A model generated the notes under the pieces. It had not been told where the DNA came from. It made no database searches and worked only from the letters and a program-made list of their open reading frames with translations. From the NCBI GenBank assembly GCA_019925795.1, contig CM034307.1, forward strand, positions 20,791,197-20,855,196: a stretch of 64,000 nucleotides of DNA, written 5' to 3'. Source of the stretch: Dendrobium chrysotoxum (taxonomy: Eukaryota > Streptophyta > Magnoliopsida > Asparagales > Orchidaceae). Of the stretch, positions 9,901-20,800 are shown one piece after another. The position numbers and the translations under genes are program-made. How positions within the stretch are numbered: the stretch's first letter is position 1; the number at the start of each line of letters is the position of its first letter.

Positions 9901-12900
9901 GTCTTTCGTCTAGTCAGTGTTCATCGTGGGAGGATCGTTCGCAAGAAGATCCGGGGTTCTCTGCCCGCTTCAGGTGGAAGCAAAAGGAGTTCGTAGGTTC
10001 TCTGCCTGCTTCAGGAGGAAGTGAATGGAGTTCGAAGGTTCTCTGCCTGCTTCAGGAGGAAGCGAAAGGAGGTCGGGTTCTCTGCCTCACCGTGTGGTGA
10101 AAAGGAGATTTTTGTACAGGCTTCTCTGCCTTGCTGTGGGAGCAAAAGGAGAGACACTTCTGTTTAGTGCAATACCCGGAGGGGAGGCTCCGGGGAGTGG
10201 ACGTAGGTCAAGTTGATCGAACCATTATAAAATCTGGTTTGTTTTCTGATTCAATTCTGCACTTTAATTTTTCCTGATATTAACTACTTGGGTGAATATC
10301 TGTGGTTGATCTTTTTATCGTTGTTTTAATTCGTTTCCGCTGCACGTTATAAAAAGATTTTCATAGTTATCGTGAAATTTTTAAATAACCAATTCACCCC
10401 CCCTCTTGGTTAGCCTCGGGACTAGTTCACTAGGGCTTAACATCCCTATCGAACTTTTACTGAGCATCATCATCTCTGCAACACTTAACTTAGTATTATG
10501 CTTCTCTTTTAATGGCCAACATTCGGCACCATAAAGCATTGCAGGTCTCACCACCATCTTATAGAATTTTCCCTTAAGTTTGAGGGGGACTTTTCTATCA
10601 CACAACAAGCCCGATGCATTCCTCCACTTCAACCATCCAACTTGAATTCTGCTGATAATATCCCCATCTATTTCACCATCACTTTGAACAATAGATCCAA
10701 GATATCTAAAACGTGTACTCTTTTTAATGACTTGATCGCCCAAAGTCACAATCCCCTCACTAGGTCTATTACTACTAAAATTACACTCCATATATTCCAT
10801 TTTAGATCTACTCAAGCGAAAACCTTTAGACTCTAAGGTTGACCTCCATAATTCAAGTTTACCTTCAACTCCCTCTCTAGTCTTATCAATAAGAAGAATA
10901 TCATCAGCAAAAAGCATACACCAAGGTACATCCTCTTGCAAATGACTAGTGAGAACATCCATGACTAAAGCAAAAAGATATGGGCTTAAGACTGATCCTT
11001 GATGTAATCCAACCGAGATAGGAAAATACTTGGTCAAACCACCTTGTGTTTGAACACAAGTAATAGCTCCTACATACATATCTTTAATGATTTGAATATA
11101 AGCATTATTAACTCATTTTTTTTCGAGAACTCTCCATAGCACATCTCTTGGAACTTTATCATATGCTTTTTCTAAATTAATAAATATTATATGTAGATCC
11201 TCCTTATTCTCTCTATATTTCTCCATCAAACCTCTCAATAAATGTATGGCTTCCATAGTAGACCTACCCGGCATGAATCCAAATTGATTTTGAGAAACAT
11301 TAGTATCACGCCGCAACCTATGCTCCATAACTCGCTCCCATAATTTTAAAGTATGACACATCAACTTAATTCCTCTATAATTCGCACAATCTTATGCATC
11401 ACCTTTATTCTTAAAAATAAGAATTAACACACTCATTCTCCACTCATCTGACATCTTTTTAGTCTTCAAAACAATATTAAAAAGTTTAGTAAGCAAAGAA
11501 ATTCTTTCATTTCTTAAGCATTTCCACACCTCTATTAGAATATCATCAGGGCCAACAACTTTTTCACCCTTCATTTCTTTAAAGTCTCTCTAACTTCGGT
11601 TTTTCTAATACGCCGATAAAAACATAAATCTTTATTTTCATTTAAGGTGCTAAGGTCACTAAAATCCATCGTATTTTCACTTTCTTCATTAAAAAGTTTA
11701 GCAAAATATTTCATCCACCTTTATTGAATATCATCTTCTAAGAAAAGTACTTTTTGATCTTCATCCTTAATACACTTCACTTGAACTAAATCCTTACTAC
11801 TATCTCTTTGTTTGACTATCTTATACATATATCTTTCTCCCTCCTTAGTATCTAATCTATTATTATAAATCATTAATAGCTAAGATCTTTGCATTGCATA
11901 TTGCTTTCTTAGATTCCTTACGTACCTCTTTATATCTTTCCCAATTATTAACATTTTTACATTTAAACCAATTTTTATAACAAATCTTCTTATTTTTTAT
12001 CTTTTATTGTACATTTGAATTCCACCACTAACTATTTTTATTATTAGGAGCTTTTCCCTTTGATACTCCAAGCACATCTTTTGCAATATTCTTAATATTA
12101 CAAGCTACTATTTTCCACATAACATTAGCATCCTCATGCACAGACAAAATCTTAAGATCTAAAATTTTACTCCCAAAAATATTTTTGTTAATATTCTTTA
12201 AATGCCCCCATCTAATCCTAGAATAACGTTTTACTTTATTTTTTATTTTCAGTCCCTTAATCTTAAAGTCCAAAGCTAATAATCGATGTTGGGTACGTAA
12301 ATTTTCACTCGGAATAACTTTGCAATCTTTGCAATATAAATGTTCTAATTTTCTTATAAGAAAATAATCAATCTGAGTTGTACTATATCCATTTTTATAA
12401 GTGATGAGATGCTCATCTCTTTTCTTAAATAAGGTATTGACAATTAAAAAATTATAAGCTAAGGAAAAATCTAATATAGTCTTACAACCTTTATTTGTCG
12501 TTCCAAACCCATGGCCATCATGAATGCTTTTAAAATCATCTACCTCTCTATCATCATATCCATTTAAATCTCCTCCAATAAAAACTTTTTCTTTAAGAGG
12601 TATCTTTTATATTAATTCTTCTAAGTCATTCTAAAATTTTAATTTTGAACGCATATCCAAACCTACTTGAGGAGCATAAGTACTTATAATATTAACAATT
12701 TTAGCATCAACAACAATCTTTAAAGCTATAATTCTATCTTTAATTCTATTAATTTTTATAACATTATCCTTCAAACTCTTATCTATAATCACGCCTATAT
12801 CATTTTTAGTACGACTCCTACCCAAATATAATAGTTTAAATCCTAAACTATCAATCGCCTTAGCCTTCTCTCCAACCCATTTAGTTTCCTGAATGCATAA

Positions 12901-14850
12901 AATATTTATCTTCCTATGAATTATAATATCTATTAATTCCATTAATTTTCTTGTAAGGGAACTTATATTCCAAGTTCCAATCCTAATTTTAGTTTCATTG
13001 ACTAGCTTCTTTGCTTACATTCGTCATTGATGTGGGAACCCTTGCCTATTTAACATTGCACCTGGGCGCCGGTGCAGTGACCTTTACACACTTGTCACTG
13101 TATTCAGGCCATACAACGCGTAGCTTCGAGGGGACGCCCTAGCGTTAACACAATTTTTTAAAGGATTCATGTCATTATTATTCGATAAGTTTTACGCTGG
13201 CTGCTGACTACCTAACACTACCCTTCATTTTTCTCATTCAGGACTTGAGACCTAGCAACATAGTGTTTAGCTCAAGTTCATTAACATGCTGAAAAATTGA
13301 TTTTTGTTCATTTTATTTATTTTCTATTGAATACGAAATGAAAACTTAAAAAAGCCTAGTCATTGACCCGCAAAAGCATTGATAACTTTTTGGATTGGTG
13401 ACTCAAATTGTATGACAAAATAATTTTGACTTTCATAGTACAGCCTATTTTAATTTCATAGAACCTAAGAAGTGTTGTCAATTGATTTTTAATAGTAAAA
13501 TATATGAATGGAGCCTTTTTTTTAAAGTAAATCTTATGTTTTGCTCATGCATAAATTATGTATGCATGTGTGTATTGGCTGAATTTTTTCTGCGTTGTCA
13601 TATCAAGTTTTTGGATTATATTGCTACCTGTAAAAGTGCTTTTCAAATCTTAAAATGACACTGCGAAGTTTTTGTTTATTTTGTTTTTGATGGGGCCAAC
13701 GCAATCATTTGATGTTGCCCATTGTGATTTAGGAGATTATGGTTTTGGACTGAAACAGTCTTTTTGCTTTTGCAAGCATAATGCTCAGTCAATCCTTTCC
13801 AGTCCCCTCATTAGCAGGTCTTCATGTACCATATATGCTCTTTTTTATTTGTTTCATATTTGTGCTTTTATTCTAAAAAGGCTGACTGCTATATAACCTA
13901 ATAGTACCAAGTCATTTGTTCTTTTCTAATTATGTTCCTCACTGATATCTATGTTAGGTTAGTGCATTCCTGCATTGTCTAGACATTGACAATAATCAGG
14001 TTGCAAGAGGGCCTATGCAAGGACCTTATGCAGAACTTGAGGAATACTGGAACAATTCTCAAGCTGTTTTAAGACCTGGGGTTCCCAATCCATCCAATAA
14101 TTGGATTACAGAATTCAGTCAACAAAGGAGAAATGAAGACCCCGAGTCTTGGGCTCATTCTTTTGAGAAACAACATGGTTCCAAAGGTTGGGTATCAGAA
14201 TTTGAGCAGGTGCAATATCTAGCTGCATTTTACATTTTGAATTAAGCATCTTTGTGCTACTATAAGTACTATGTGCTTAGCATCAAGTCTACATTTCAAA
14301 ATGAACTTTCTTGATATTAGATGTTTTTTTTCATAGAAAAGTGATATTTGGGGGAGTATAACAATGCCAAGGAATTTTTCTCCCTCGAGTAGATTTAGAG
14401 AGGCTTGATCTTATTTTCTTACTGGTTTCAAATCTTGGTTTAAATGAATAATATGATCATCATGTTCTTTGAACTAGGTTTTTTTTTTTTTAAAGACAAT
14501 TGTTTTGTGCATTTTTTAGCAGCATGGGTGGTTTTTTTTTTACCTTCTAATTTTTTTAAACGTTTTGATCAGTTGCAGTAATCCTTCTAACTTAATAAAT
14601 TTCCATATGGTGTCAATTAATGTTGAATCCTCTTTTATTGATTACAACTGTAACTTTTAAAACATTTTTCTTAATAGAGATCCTTGAGCATCTCCCTAGT
14701 GGTTTTTAGTTTAGCCATCATGGAACTATCTTTACATACAACTTGAAATGCCATAGTTTAGCATTTTTCTTAAACTTTTTTGATAGTTTATCTGTAGTGC
14801 TAAGCTTTACAAATATATGTGATTTGAATGTTCTCTATACAAAAAGGTAT

Positions 14851-14884
<34 letters not shown>

Positions 14885-17800
14885 TTTTGAATTTGAACCT
14901 CTTCTTTCTTTTATGCTCCATCAAATTTATTTCTTATTTTGCACTTTTCTCTTGCATTGCTAGTTGTAGATCATCACATTGGTTGATCTTTCAAAATTTT
15001 ATTATTTCCTCTACCACACCTTAGGTATAGATCCTACTAGTCTTGTAAGGGACTCTCATAATAAATAATACCATTGAAAAAGAAAATATCTTTCTTTTCC
15101 ATAAGTATCTTGGCCGCAACTTGAAGATTGTTTACTTTTATAGAAAGTGATGAAATATTTAACCCTAACTTGAAGATGGATATGCTTTAGCTAGGTTTTG
15201 GACTCTTGGTTCTCTTTACCGTCTTCTTTAATGCAACTCGAGCATGTTTCATTCTTTAGGCTTTTTACATTCATGGTGTCCATGAAAAAAAGTAATGATA
15301 TCTGTTAGGATTTTGAAGGAAATTGCGTAGAAGCTATGAAGACTAGCTTCCCTACAATTTTTAATTTGGCCTTATAGTGGTATTACTAAATTCTTTTTTG
15401 TGGTCGAGAGGATTAGGAGAGAGTTACTAGGAGGAGGTTAAGAAGAGAAGGTGCTAATTTATGATAACAGTGAGGAGCAGGAGATAGAGTTGTGTCAGGA
15501 AGAGAGGAGAGGGGAGGGGGTCCACGGTAGGATTTAGTGAGCAATAGAAAATCATTTGATATTCAAATTAATATTAGTTCACAAAAGAGTATATAACCCC
15601 TTTATAGAGTAGGGTCCGTGAACATAAATACCCAATAATGATAATGGAAAGTCCACAATATCCAAATATGAATTAATAATTCAATTAGCGAATAATGGTT
15701 CTGCAATGCTAGGTTTATGTTCATCAGCCCCATTCCATGTCTTCAAATTATTCATTCAATTAAATGTTTCCTCAGTAGAGGGGGCTCATTGTCTTCAGAC
15801 TTCCTTGAATGGACCAAAATCAAAGTAAAGTGGATTTAAAGTTTGTATGATGATGGGTTCATCTTTTAGCCGATCGAAGGGGATCATCCAATTTTGATAA
15901 CAATAGAATGGAGCAAGTTTTGGTGTCATGGCAATAGAAGCAAGCTTTTGTAGCATAGGAATAGGTGCAAGTTTTGGTGGCATGTTAATTAGAGGAAGTT
16001 TAGGTTGGAATTTGTGGAGCTTTTGGGATTTTTGGAGGCTGTGGCTTAACCTCTAGAAAGTAGGGATAAACATTGAATGCTGGAGATCTAAGGCTATATT
16101 GAACATTATAGTTTGAGCTTGATGCATACATATGGTTTTATTGAGTTTGATATTAAGAGTTCACTTGTCTAAACCCATTAAAGCAGTTTATGATTGCTTG
16201 CTTTGGTCCATTTCCCTTTTTGCATGTTTCTAATAAGATGTTTTCATCGTAATAGAAGTTATTTGGAGGCATGGGTGCTTAGTCGAGAGGTAATGGAGCT
16301 TATTTAGGGACTAAGAGGAGCAGTGGTGGCTCACTTTGGAAAGAGATATAAGAAATATGTGGGTATAGGTTTAGGAAAGATCTATTTCTTTGGTTTAGAA
16401 AAGATTTAAGAGGGAAAGTAATAAGACAATTTGATTTTGCTACATGGGAAAGTGATGCATGCTAAAGGGGGTCAAAACAAAATGATAATTCTTTGGCTCT
16501 TGGGCTGTTGATGGGTCTCGGTTTGGGCCTGGCTGTTGGGTCCCTGTGGCTGTTCGGTTCCTCCACTTGGCTCCTTTTCACGTGGCTGGTTCCTTCCCCC
16601 TTGGCTGCCTGTTCCGGTTCCTTGTGGTATCCGTTGCTTCCCCCCTTGGCTGCCTGTTTCGGTTCCCTGTGGTGCCTGTTCCGGTTCCTTGTGTGGTCCC
16701 TTCAGTTGCTGCTCCTGAAGCTGCCTGCTGACCTTCCTGTTTCCTCTTTCTTGGAGCCGCCTGCTGGCCTTTTGTTTTCACCTGCTGGCCTTCAATTTCC
16801 CCTATCCTGATTGGTTAGGTTGGAGGTGGGTTTTGGCTATTTGACTGCTTCTTTTAACCTATATATATGTGATGTTTTTTTGAAGAAAAAAGAGAGAAGT
16901 TATGAAGTAATTTTTGGAATAAAACCTGAGGATTTTTTCTTGCAAAAGCTTGCGAGCTTGTTCCATTTCTCTTCTTCTTCTTGGGAAAGCTTGCGAGCTT
17001 GTCCTATCTTATACTTCGTCTCGGCTTCTAACCTCTTTCTTCTATCCACAGTTACCACTCCATTGTATCCTTCTTCTCAAGCTTCTTTAGGTTGTCAATG
17101 AGTCTTTATTTTGTCATTTACAATTATCTATAAAGGTGTTTATGTTATGTTATGGAAAGTGTTTTTATGTGTTTTTTCGTGTCTTTTGTGGTCTCCAAAT
17201 TGTTGTGGAGACCTAGTGATTTTTTTTATAGTTTCTTTTAGTGACCATGGGTTCTTCCTATTAGTTTAGGGAACTTTTGGTTGCATCAATTTGGTATCAG
17301 AGCTTGTGGTTGTCGAGTGTGTCTTGGTGTCATGTTAGTTTTAGTTTGCGTAGTTGTGGTAAGTCTTCATTTTTTTTTAGTCTATAAAAAAAAAAAAGGA
17401 ATCCATTGCACCTAGCTTTTCAAGTACCTCATCTACAAATCAGAACGAGAGCATGGAAGATGAAACAAGGGAGCAAAATGATGTAGATCTTCATACAAAG
17501 GAAAGACATCTGATACGACGCCTTTCTCTCGTCAGAAAAATCTACAGCGATCTCATCAGGAGATGGGCTTTTTCAACCGGAGGAGAATCTGATGCATGCA
17601 AAAGGGGGGTCAAAACAAATTGATAATTCTTTGGCTCTTGGGCTGCTGATGGGTCTCGGTTTGGGCCTGGCTGTTGTGTCCCTGTGGCTGTTCGGTTCCT
17701 CCACTTGGATCCTTTTCACGTGGCTGGTCCCTTCCCCCTTGGCTGCCTGTTCCGGTTCCTTGTGGTGTCCGTTCCTTCCCCCCTTGGCTGCCTGTTCCGG

Positions 17801-20800
17801 TTCCCTGTGGTGCCTGTTTCGGTTCCCTGTGTGGTCCCTTCGGTTGCTGCTCCTAAAGCCGCCTGCTGACCTTCCTGTTTCCCCTTTCCTGGAGCCGCCT
17901 GTTGGCCTTCTGTTTCCACCTGCTGGCCTTCCATTTCCCCTATCCTGATTGGTTAGGTTGGAGGTGGGTTTTGGCTGTTTGGATGCTTCTTTTAACCTAT
18001 ATATATGTGATGTTTTTTTGAAGAAAAAAGAAAGAAGTTATGAAGTAATTTTTGGAATAAAACCTGAGGGTTTTTTCTTGGAAAAGCTTGCGAGCTTGTT
18101 CCACTTCTCTTCTTCTTCTTGGGAAAGCTTGCGAGCTTGTCCTATCCTATACTTCGTCTCGGCTTCTAACCTCTTTCTTCTATCCACAGTTACCACTCCA
18201 TTGTATCCTTCTTCTCAAGCTTCTTTAGGTTGTCAATGAGTCTTTATTTTGTCGTTTACAATTATCTATAAAGGTGTTTATGTTATGTTATGGAAAGTGT
18301 TTTTATGTGTTTTTTCGTGTCTTTTGTGGTCTCCAAATTATTGTGGAGACCTAGTGATTTTTTTTTATAGTTTCTTTTTGTGACTAAGGGTTCTTCCTAT
18401 TAGTTTAGAGAACTTTTGGTTGCATCAGAAAGGATTACATGTTGTGGTCAAGGAAGACTAACAAACATCTGATTGTGTTGCATGAAATATTGCAACCCAT
18501 TCCAATGAAGATGATTTATAAATCTTGGAAAGATTCGAGATTAAGTTTTGGAAAGAAGACATCTAGAATCTTGGAAATAGTGAGAATCTTTCCTATGGGA
18601 GTGGAAATGCGCCTGGATTTGATGGTTTGGGAGGGGCTTGGATGTGGTGCATTAGTAGCATAGTAATTACATTAACAGAAAAATAGTTTGAATGATGAGG
18701 AATTTCAGCAGTTATTCTACAAAAAATTTTATTATGCTTTTTCAGTTCATGTAGGTTGGCTTTTTTTATCGAGAAACACAGTAAGTTTTTAGCAGTAAAA
18801 AATATAGGCTCAACAGAAATGCATGCAGTTTTCAACAGAAGAAAAGTGCAAAACTTATGAAACTATATTGGAGGAACATGAAGGAAAGAAAACCTAATGA
18901 GGGTGTAGTAGCATCATGGAACCTCACTGTGACAAGATGTAGCAACAAATTTCTTGAGTGCAGGAGTTGTTATTATATTGTCTTATGGTGCCTTGTGGCA
19001 GAGTCTTGAATTATTGTGGCTAAGAGGATTAGGAAAGGGTTGAGAGGATTACATGGAGATTAGGCTATTCTCCTGTAGGCTGCTATGGAGAGAAACATAT
19101 GGTTTTCAGCCGTAATTTGTATGCCGTTGGATAGAGTAAAACAATAGTTTTTTCAGTAGATTAACATAAATGAATGTCATTTTTATTTGCATTTTGGCTT
19201 AAGCTAAGTATAAAATGAGTAAGGGATATGTTAGGAACATTAAGGCATGAAATATATTTGTTTTTTGTTATCCAGGAAACTAATCTGGTTTATATATAGA
19301 TATGTTACTCTTTGCATAGTATTCTACCCCTTGAGCAGATGATTTTTCAAGGACCGCTCTATATAGAAATTGAGTTCATCATGAGATTTATTAGTCTATT
19401 TTATAATTAAATTATAATGTGGATTAACAAGTTTATCTAATTTTCTATTCTCCTCAAACTGACTGTTTGAAATCATTAGGCTTATTGACTATAAAAAACA
19501 CATTTTAATCCAACCAGTAATTGCCGGTTTAGTTTTATCGTATTAACTAATTGAATTATATTTTAGCAACTTTATATTAAAAGTTTTAATGTTTCTTGTT
19601 TGTATTACCTGGAGTCTTTTGATGGTATTTGTATTCCTCTATGCATGGTGCTAGTTTTCTCTCAACTTGTTCTTTTCTCATGCCGTTAAAAAAATTTGTT
19701 ATTGCCCCTTCAGAATTCTGATTATAGCTCTTTATTTTTATTGGACAATTCTGATTACTAATATTTGGAATGACAAATATTTCTTCAATGCAAATAATTT
19801 TTCACTAAATAACAGGAACAAGCACAAATGGCATCAGCTGGTCAGCTTGTAGGTTCAAACCTCTCCAACATAGCTGCAATGGAGCAGACTCGTATGCTTG
19901 CACATACATTAGCTCAAAATAATGACCCAAAGTTTCAGGTATATATTAGCCAGCTCTAATACCCCTAGATTTTTATTTTGTGGATGTTGAAGTAGCTTCT
20001 AGATGTCACATAGTCATTTTAAGTTTGTATAATTATTCCTGGATTAAAAAATGCTTATTTTGACTTAGAAGTGTCATTCCTAGTCAAATATATTCTGTAC
20101 ATAATTTTATTATATCTATTTCAATGGGATATTTAGTACATCCATTTCAATGAGGATATAACCAACACTACAAGTTAAATCTAGAGCAAGGAAAACTTTC
20201 ATCGCCAATGGCATAGTAGGGGATTGCATTACTTACTAGGGAATAACATATAAAATAATCGAGTTTCACTTTTTTGGTAAAAACACCAATGAAATACTTG
20301 TTAGGACTAGTTGGGGTCTCTAAACATCATTGCACATTGAATTGTTCTGTTCTCTTTGGATATAACATCTATTTGATGATTAATTTAGGACAAAATGCAA
20401 ATGCTTGGTGATAATGCAACACATTTTTGGATCACACAATTTGTAAGTACAACATTAAGGATCACTCAACCTAGAATGAGACATGATCTACTAATTTCTG
20501 TACTCACACTCCTATATATAGTTGAAGTACTAATGGAGTGATATTTTTACTCTATTGTGAATAAAACCTTAGAAAAATATGGCGACCAAGTTCCAACATG
20601 ATAGTGGATTGCCCCCTCAAAAGTCGTTTGGTTATTTTACACTTGTACCAACTACCACATTCAAGTGAATATAGAAGAGGTCTTTGATATTTTCCCTCAT
20701 CATCTTGCATGAAGAAGCATACTCAAATGTAAATTGATAACTATGTATAGTAATTAATTATCATCCATGACATCAAGTATATGATAGGAAATACTTGAGT

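Larger units (their letters stand above)
8760..10459 (+). mobile_element. Copia-type solo LTR nested in the LINE
   Basis: 1700 bp beginning TGTTGCAAATC and ending ATCGAACTTTTA (the usual terminal CA has become TA), with 5-bp CTGAG duplications outside. No internal region remains, so it is a solo LTR left by recombination between two LTRs. In order it holds an ACACACACAC tract (about 8950), a near-palindrome cluster (9011-9684), TATA-like sequence (about 9716-9740), repeated hairpin units (9960-10150), a CCCGGAG hairpin (10175-10194), GTGGACGTAGGTC, GAACCATTATAAAATC, and AATTCACCCCCCCTCTTG near the end. The same order occurs in the Copia LTR at 59227-61078. Confidence 0.9.
8436..12950 (-). pseudogene. 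LINE endonuclease-reverse transcriptase ORF, disrupted
   Basis: Read on the minus strand, an APE-type endonuclease comes first (about 12950-12270; MELIDIIIHRKINILCIQET and ISTYAPQVG). Reverse transcriptase follows (about 11600-10465), with QNQFGFMPGRSTMEAIHLL and the active site LFADDILLID near 10915. The C-terminal RLRWFGHIKRRPSDDPVRK segment lies beyond the inserted LTR (8759-8436). Stops and frameshifts occur throughout. The domain order and the WNIGS / FGFMPGRST style match the RTE clade. Confidence 0.9.
8409..13268 (-). mobile_element. Full-length RTE-type LINE, split by a solo LTR
   Basis: The 3' end is at 8409 (an AAC-repeat tail next to AAGCCTTTGTACC and the GTGGGGTCGGC signature). 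The 5' end is at 13268 (AAACACTATGTTGCTAGG in the sense strand). Without the 1.7-kb LTR it is about 3.15 kb, a usual size for plant RTE elements. Exact 16-bp duplications flank it. It lies antisense to PEX5 inside one intron. Many stops show it is old and inactive. Confidence 0.93.
16453..18427 (+). mobile_element. Non-autonomous LTR retrotransposon with a 301-bp interior
   Basis: Two direct repeats of 836 and 838 bp, both starting TGATGCATGC and ending TTGCATCA, enclose only 301 bp. The interior begins with a TGGTATCAGAGC primer site (17292-17303) and ends with a purine tract GGAGGAGAATC (17579-17589). GAAAG flanks the whole element. No gag or pol is encoded, so it must be moved by another element's proteins. 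The LTRs are longer than those of classical TRIMs, but the interior is TRIM-like. The two LTRs differ by scattered substitutions, so the insertion is not very recent. Confidence 0.92.

Noticed and set aside
14743..15024. 93-codon open frame around the AT microsatellite
   Set aside because: Translation is a run of Tyr-Ile from the (AT)n repeat and T-rich intron sequence.
16493..17948. Open frames of 60-118 codons with Leu/Gly/Pro-rich, membrane-like translations
   Set aside because: They lie in the GC-rich repetitive part of both LTRs, are open in several frames on both strands and have no known domain.
18439..18663. 74-codon open frame after the short LTR element
   Set aside because: No known domain and located in intron DNA. 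It looks like a chance open frame.
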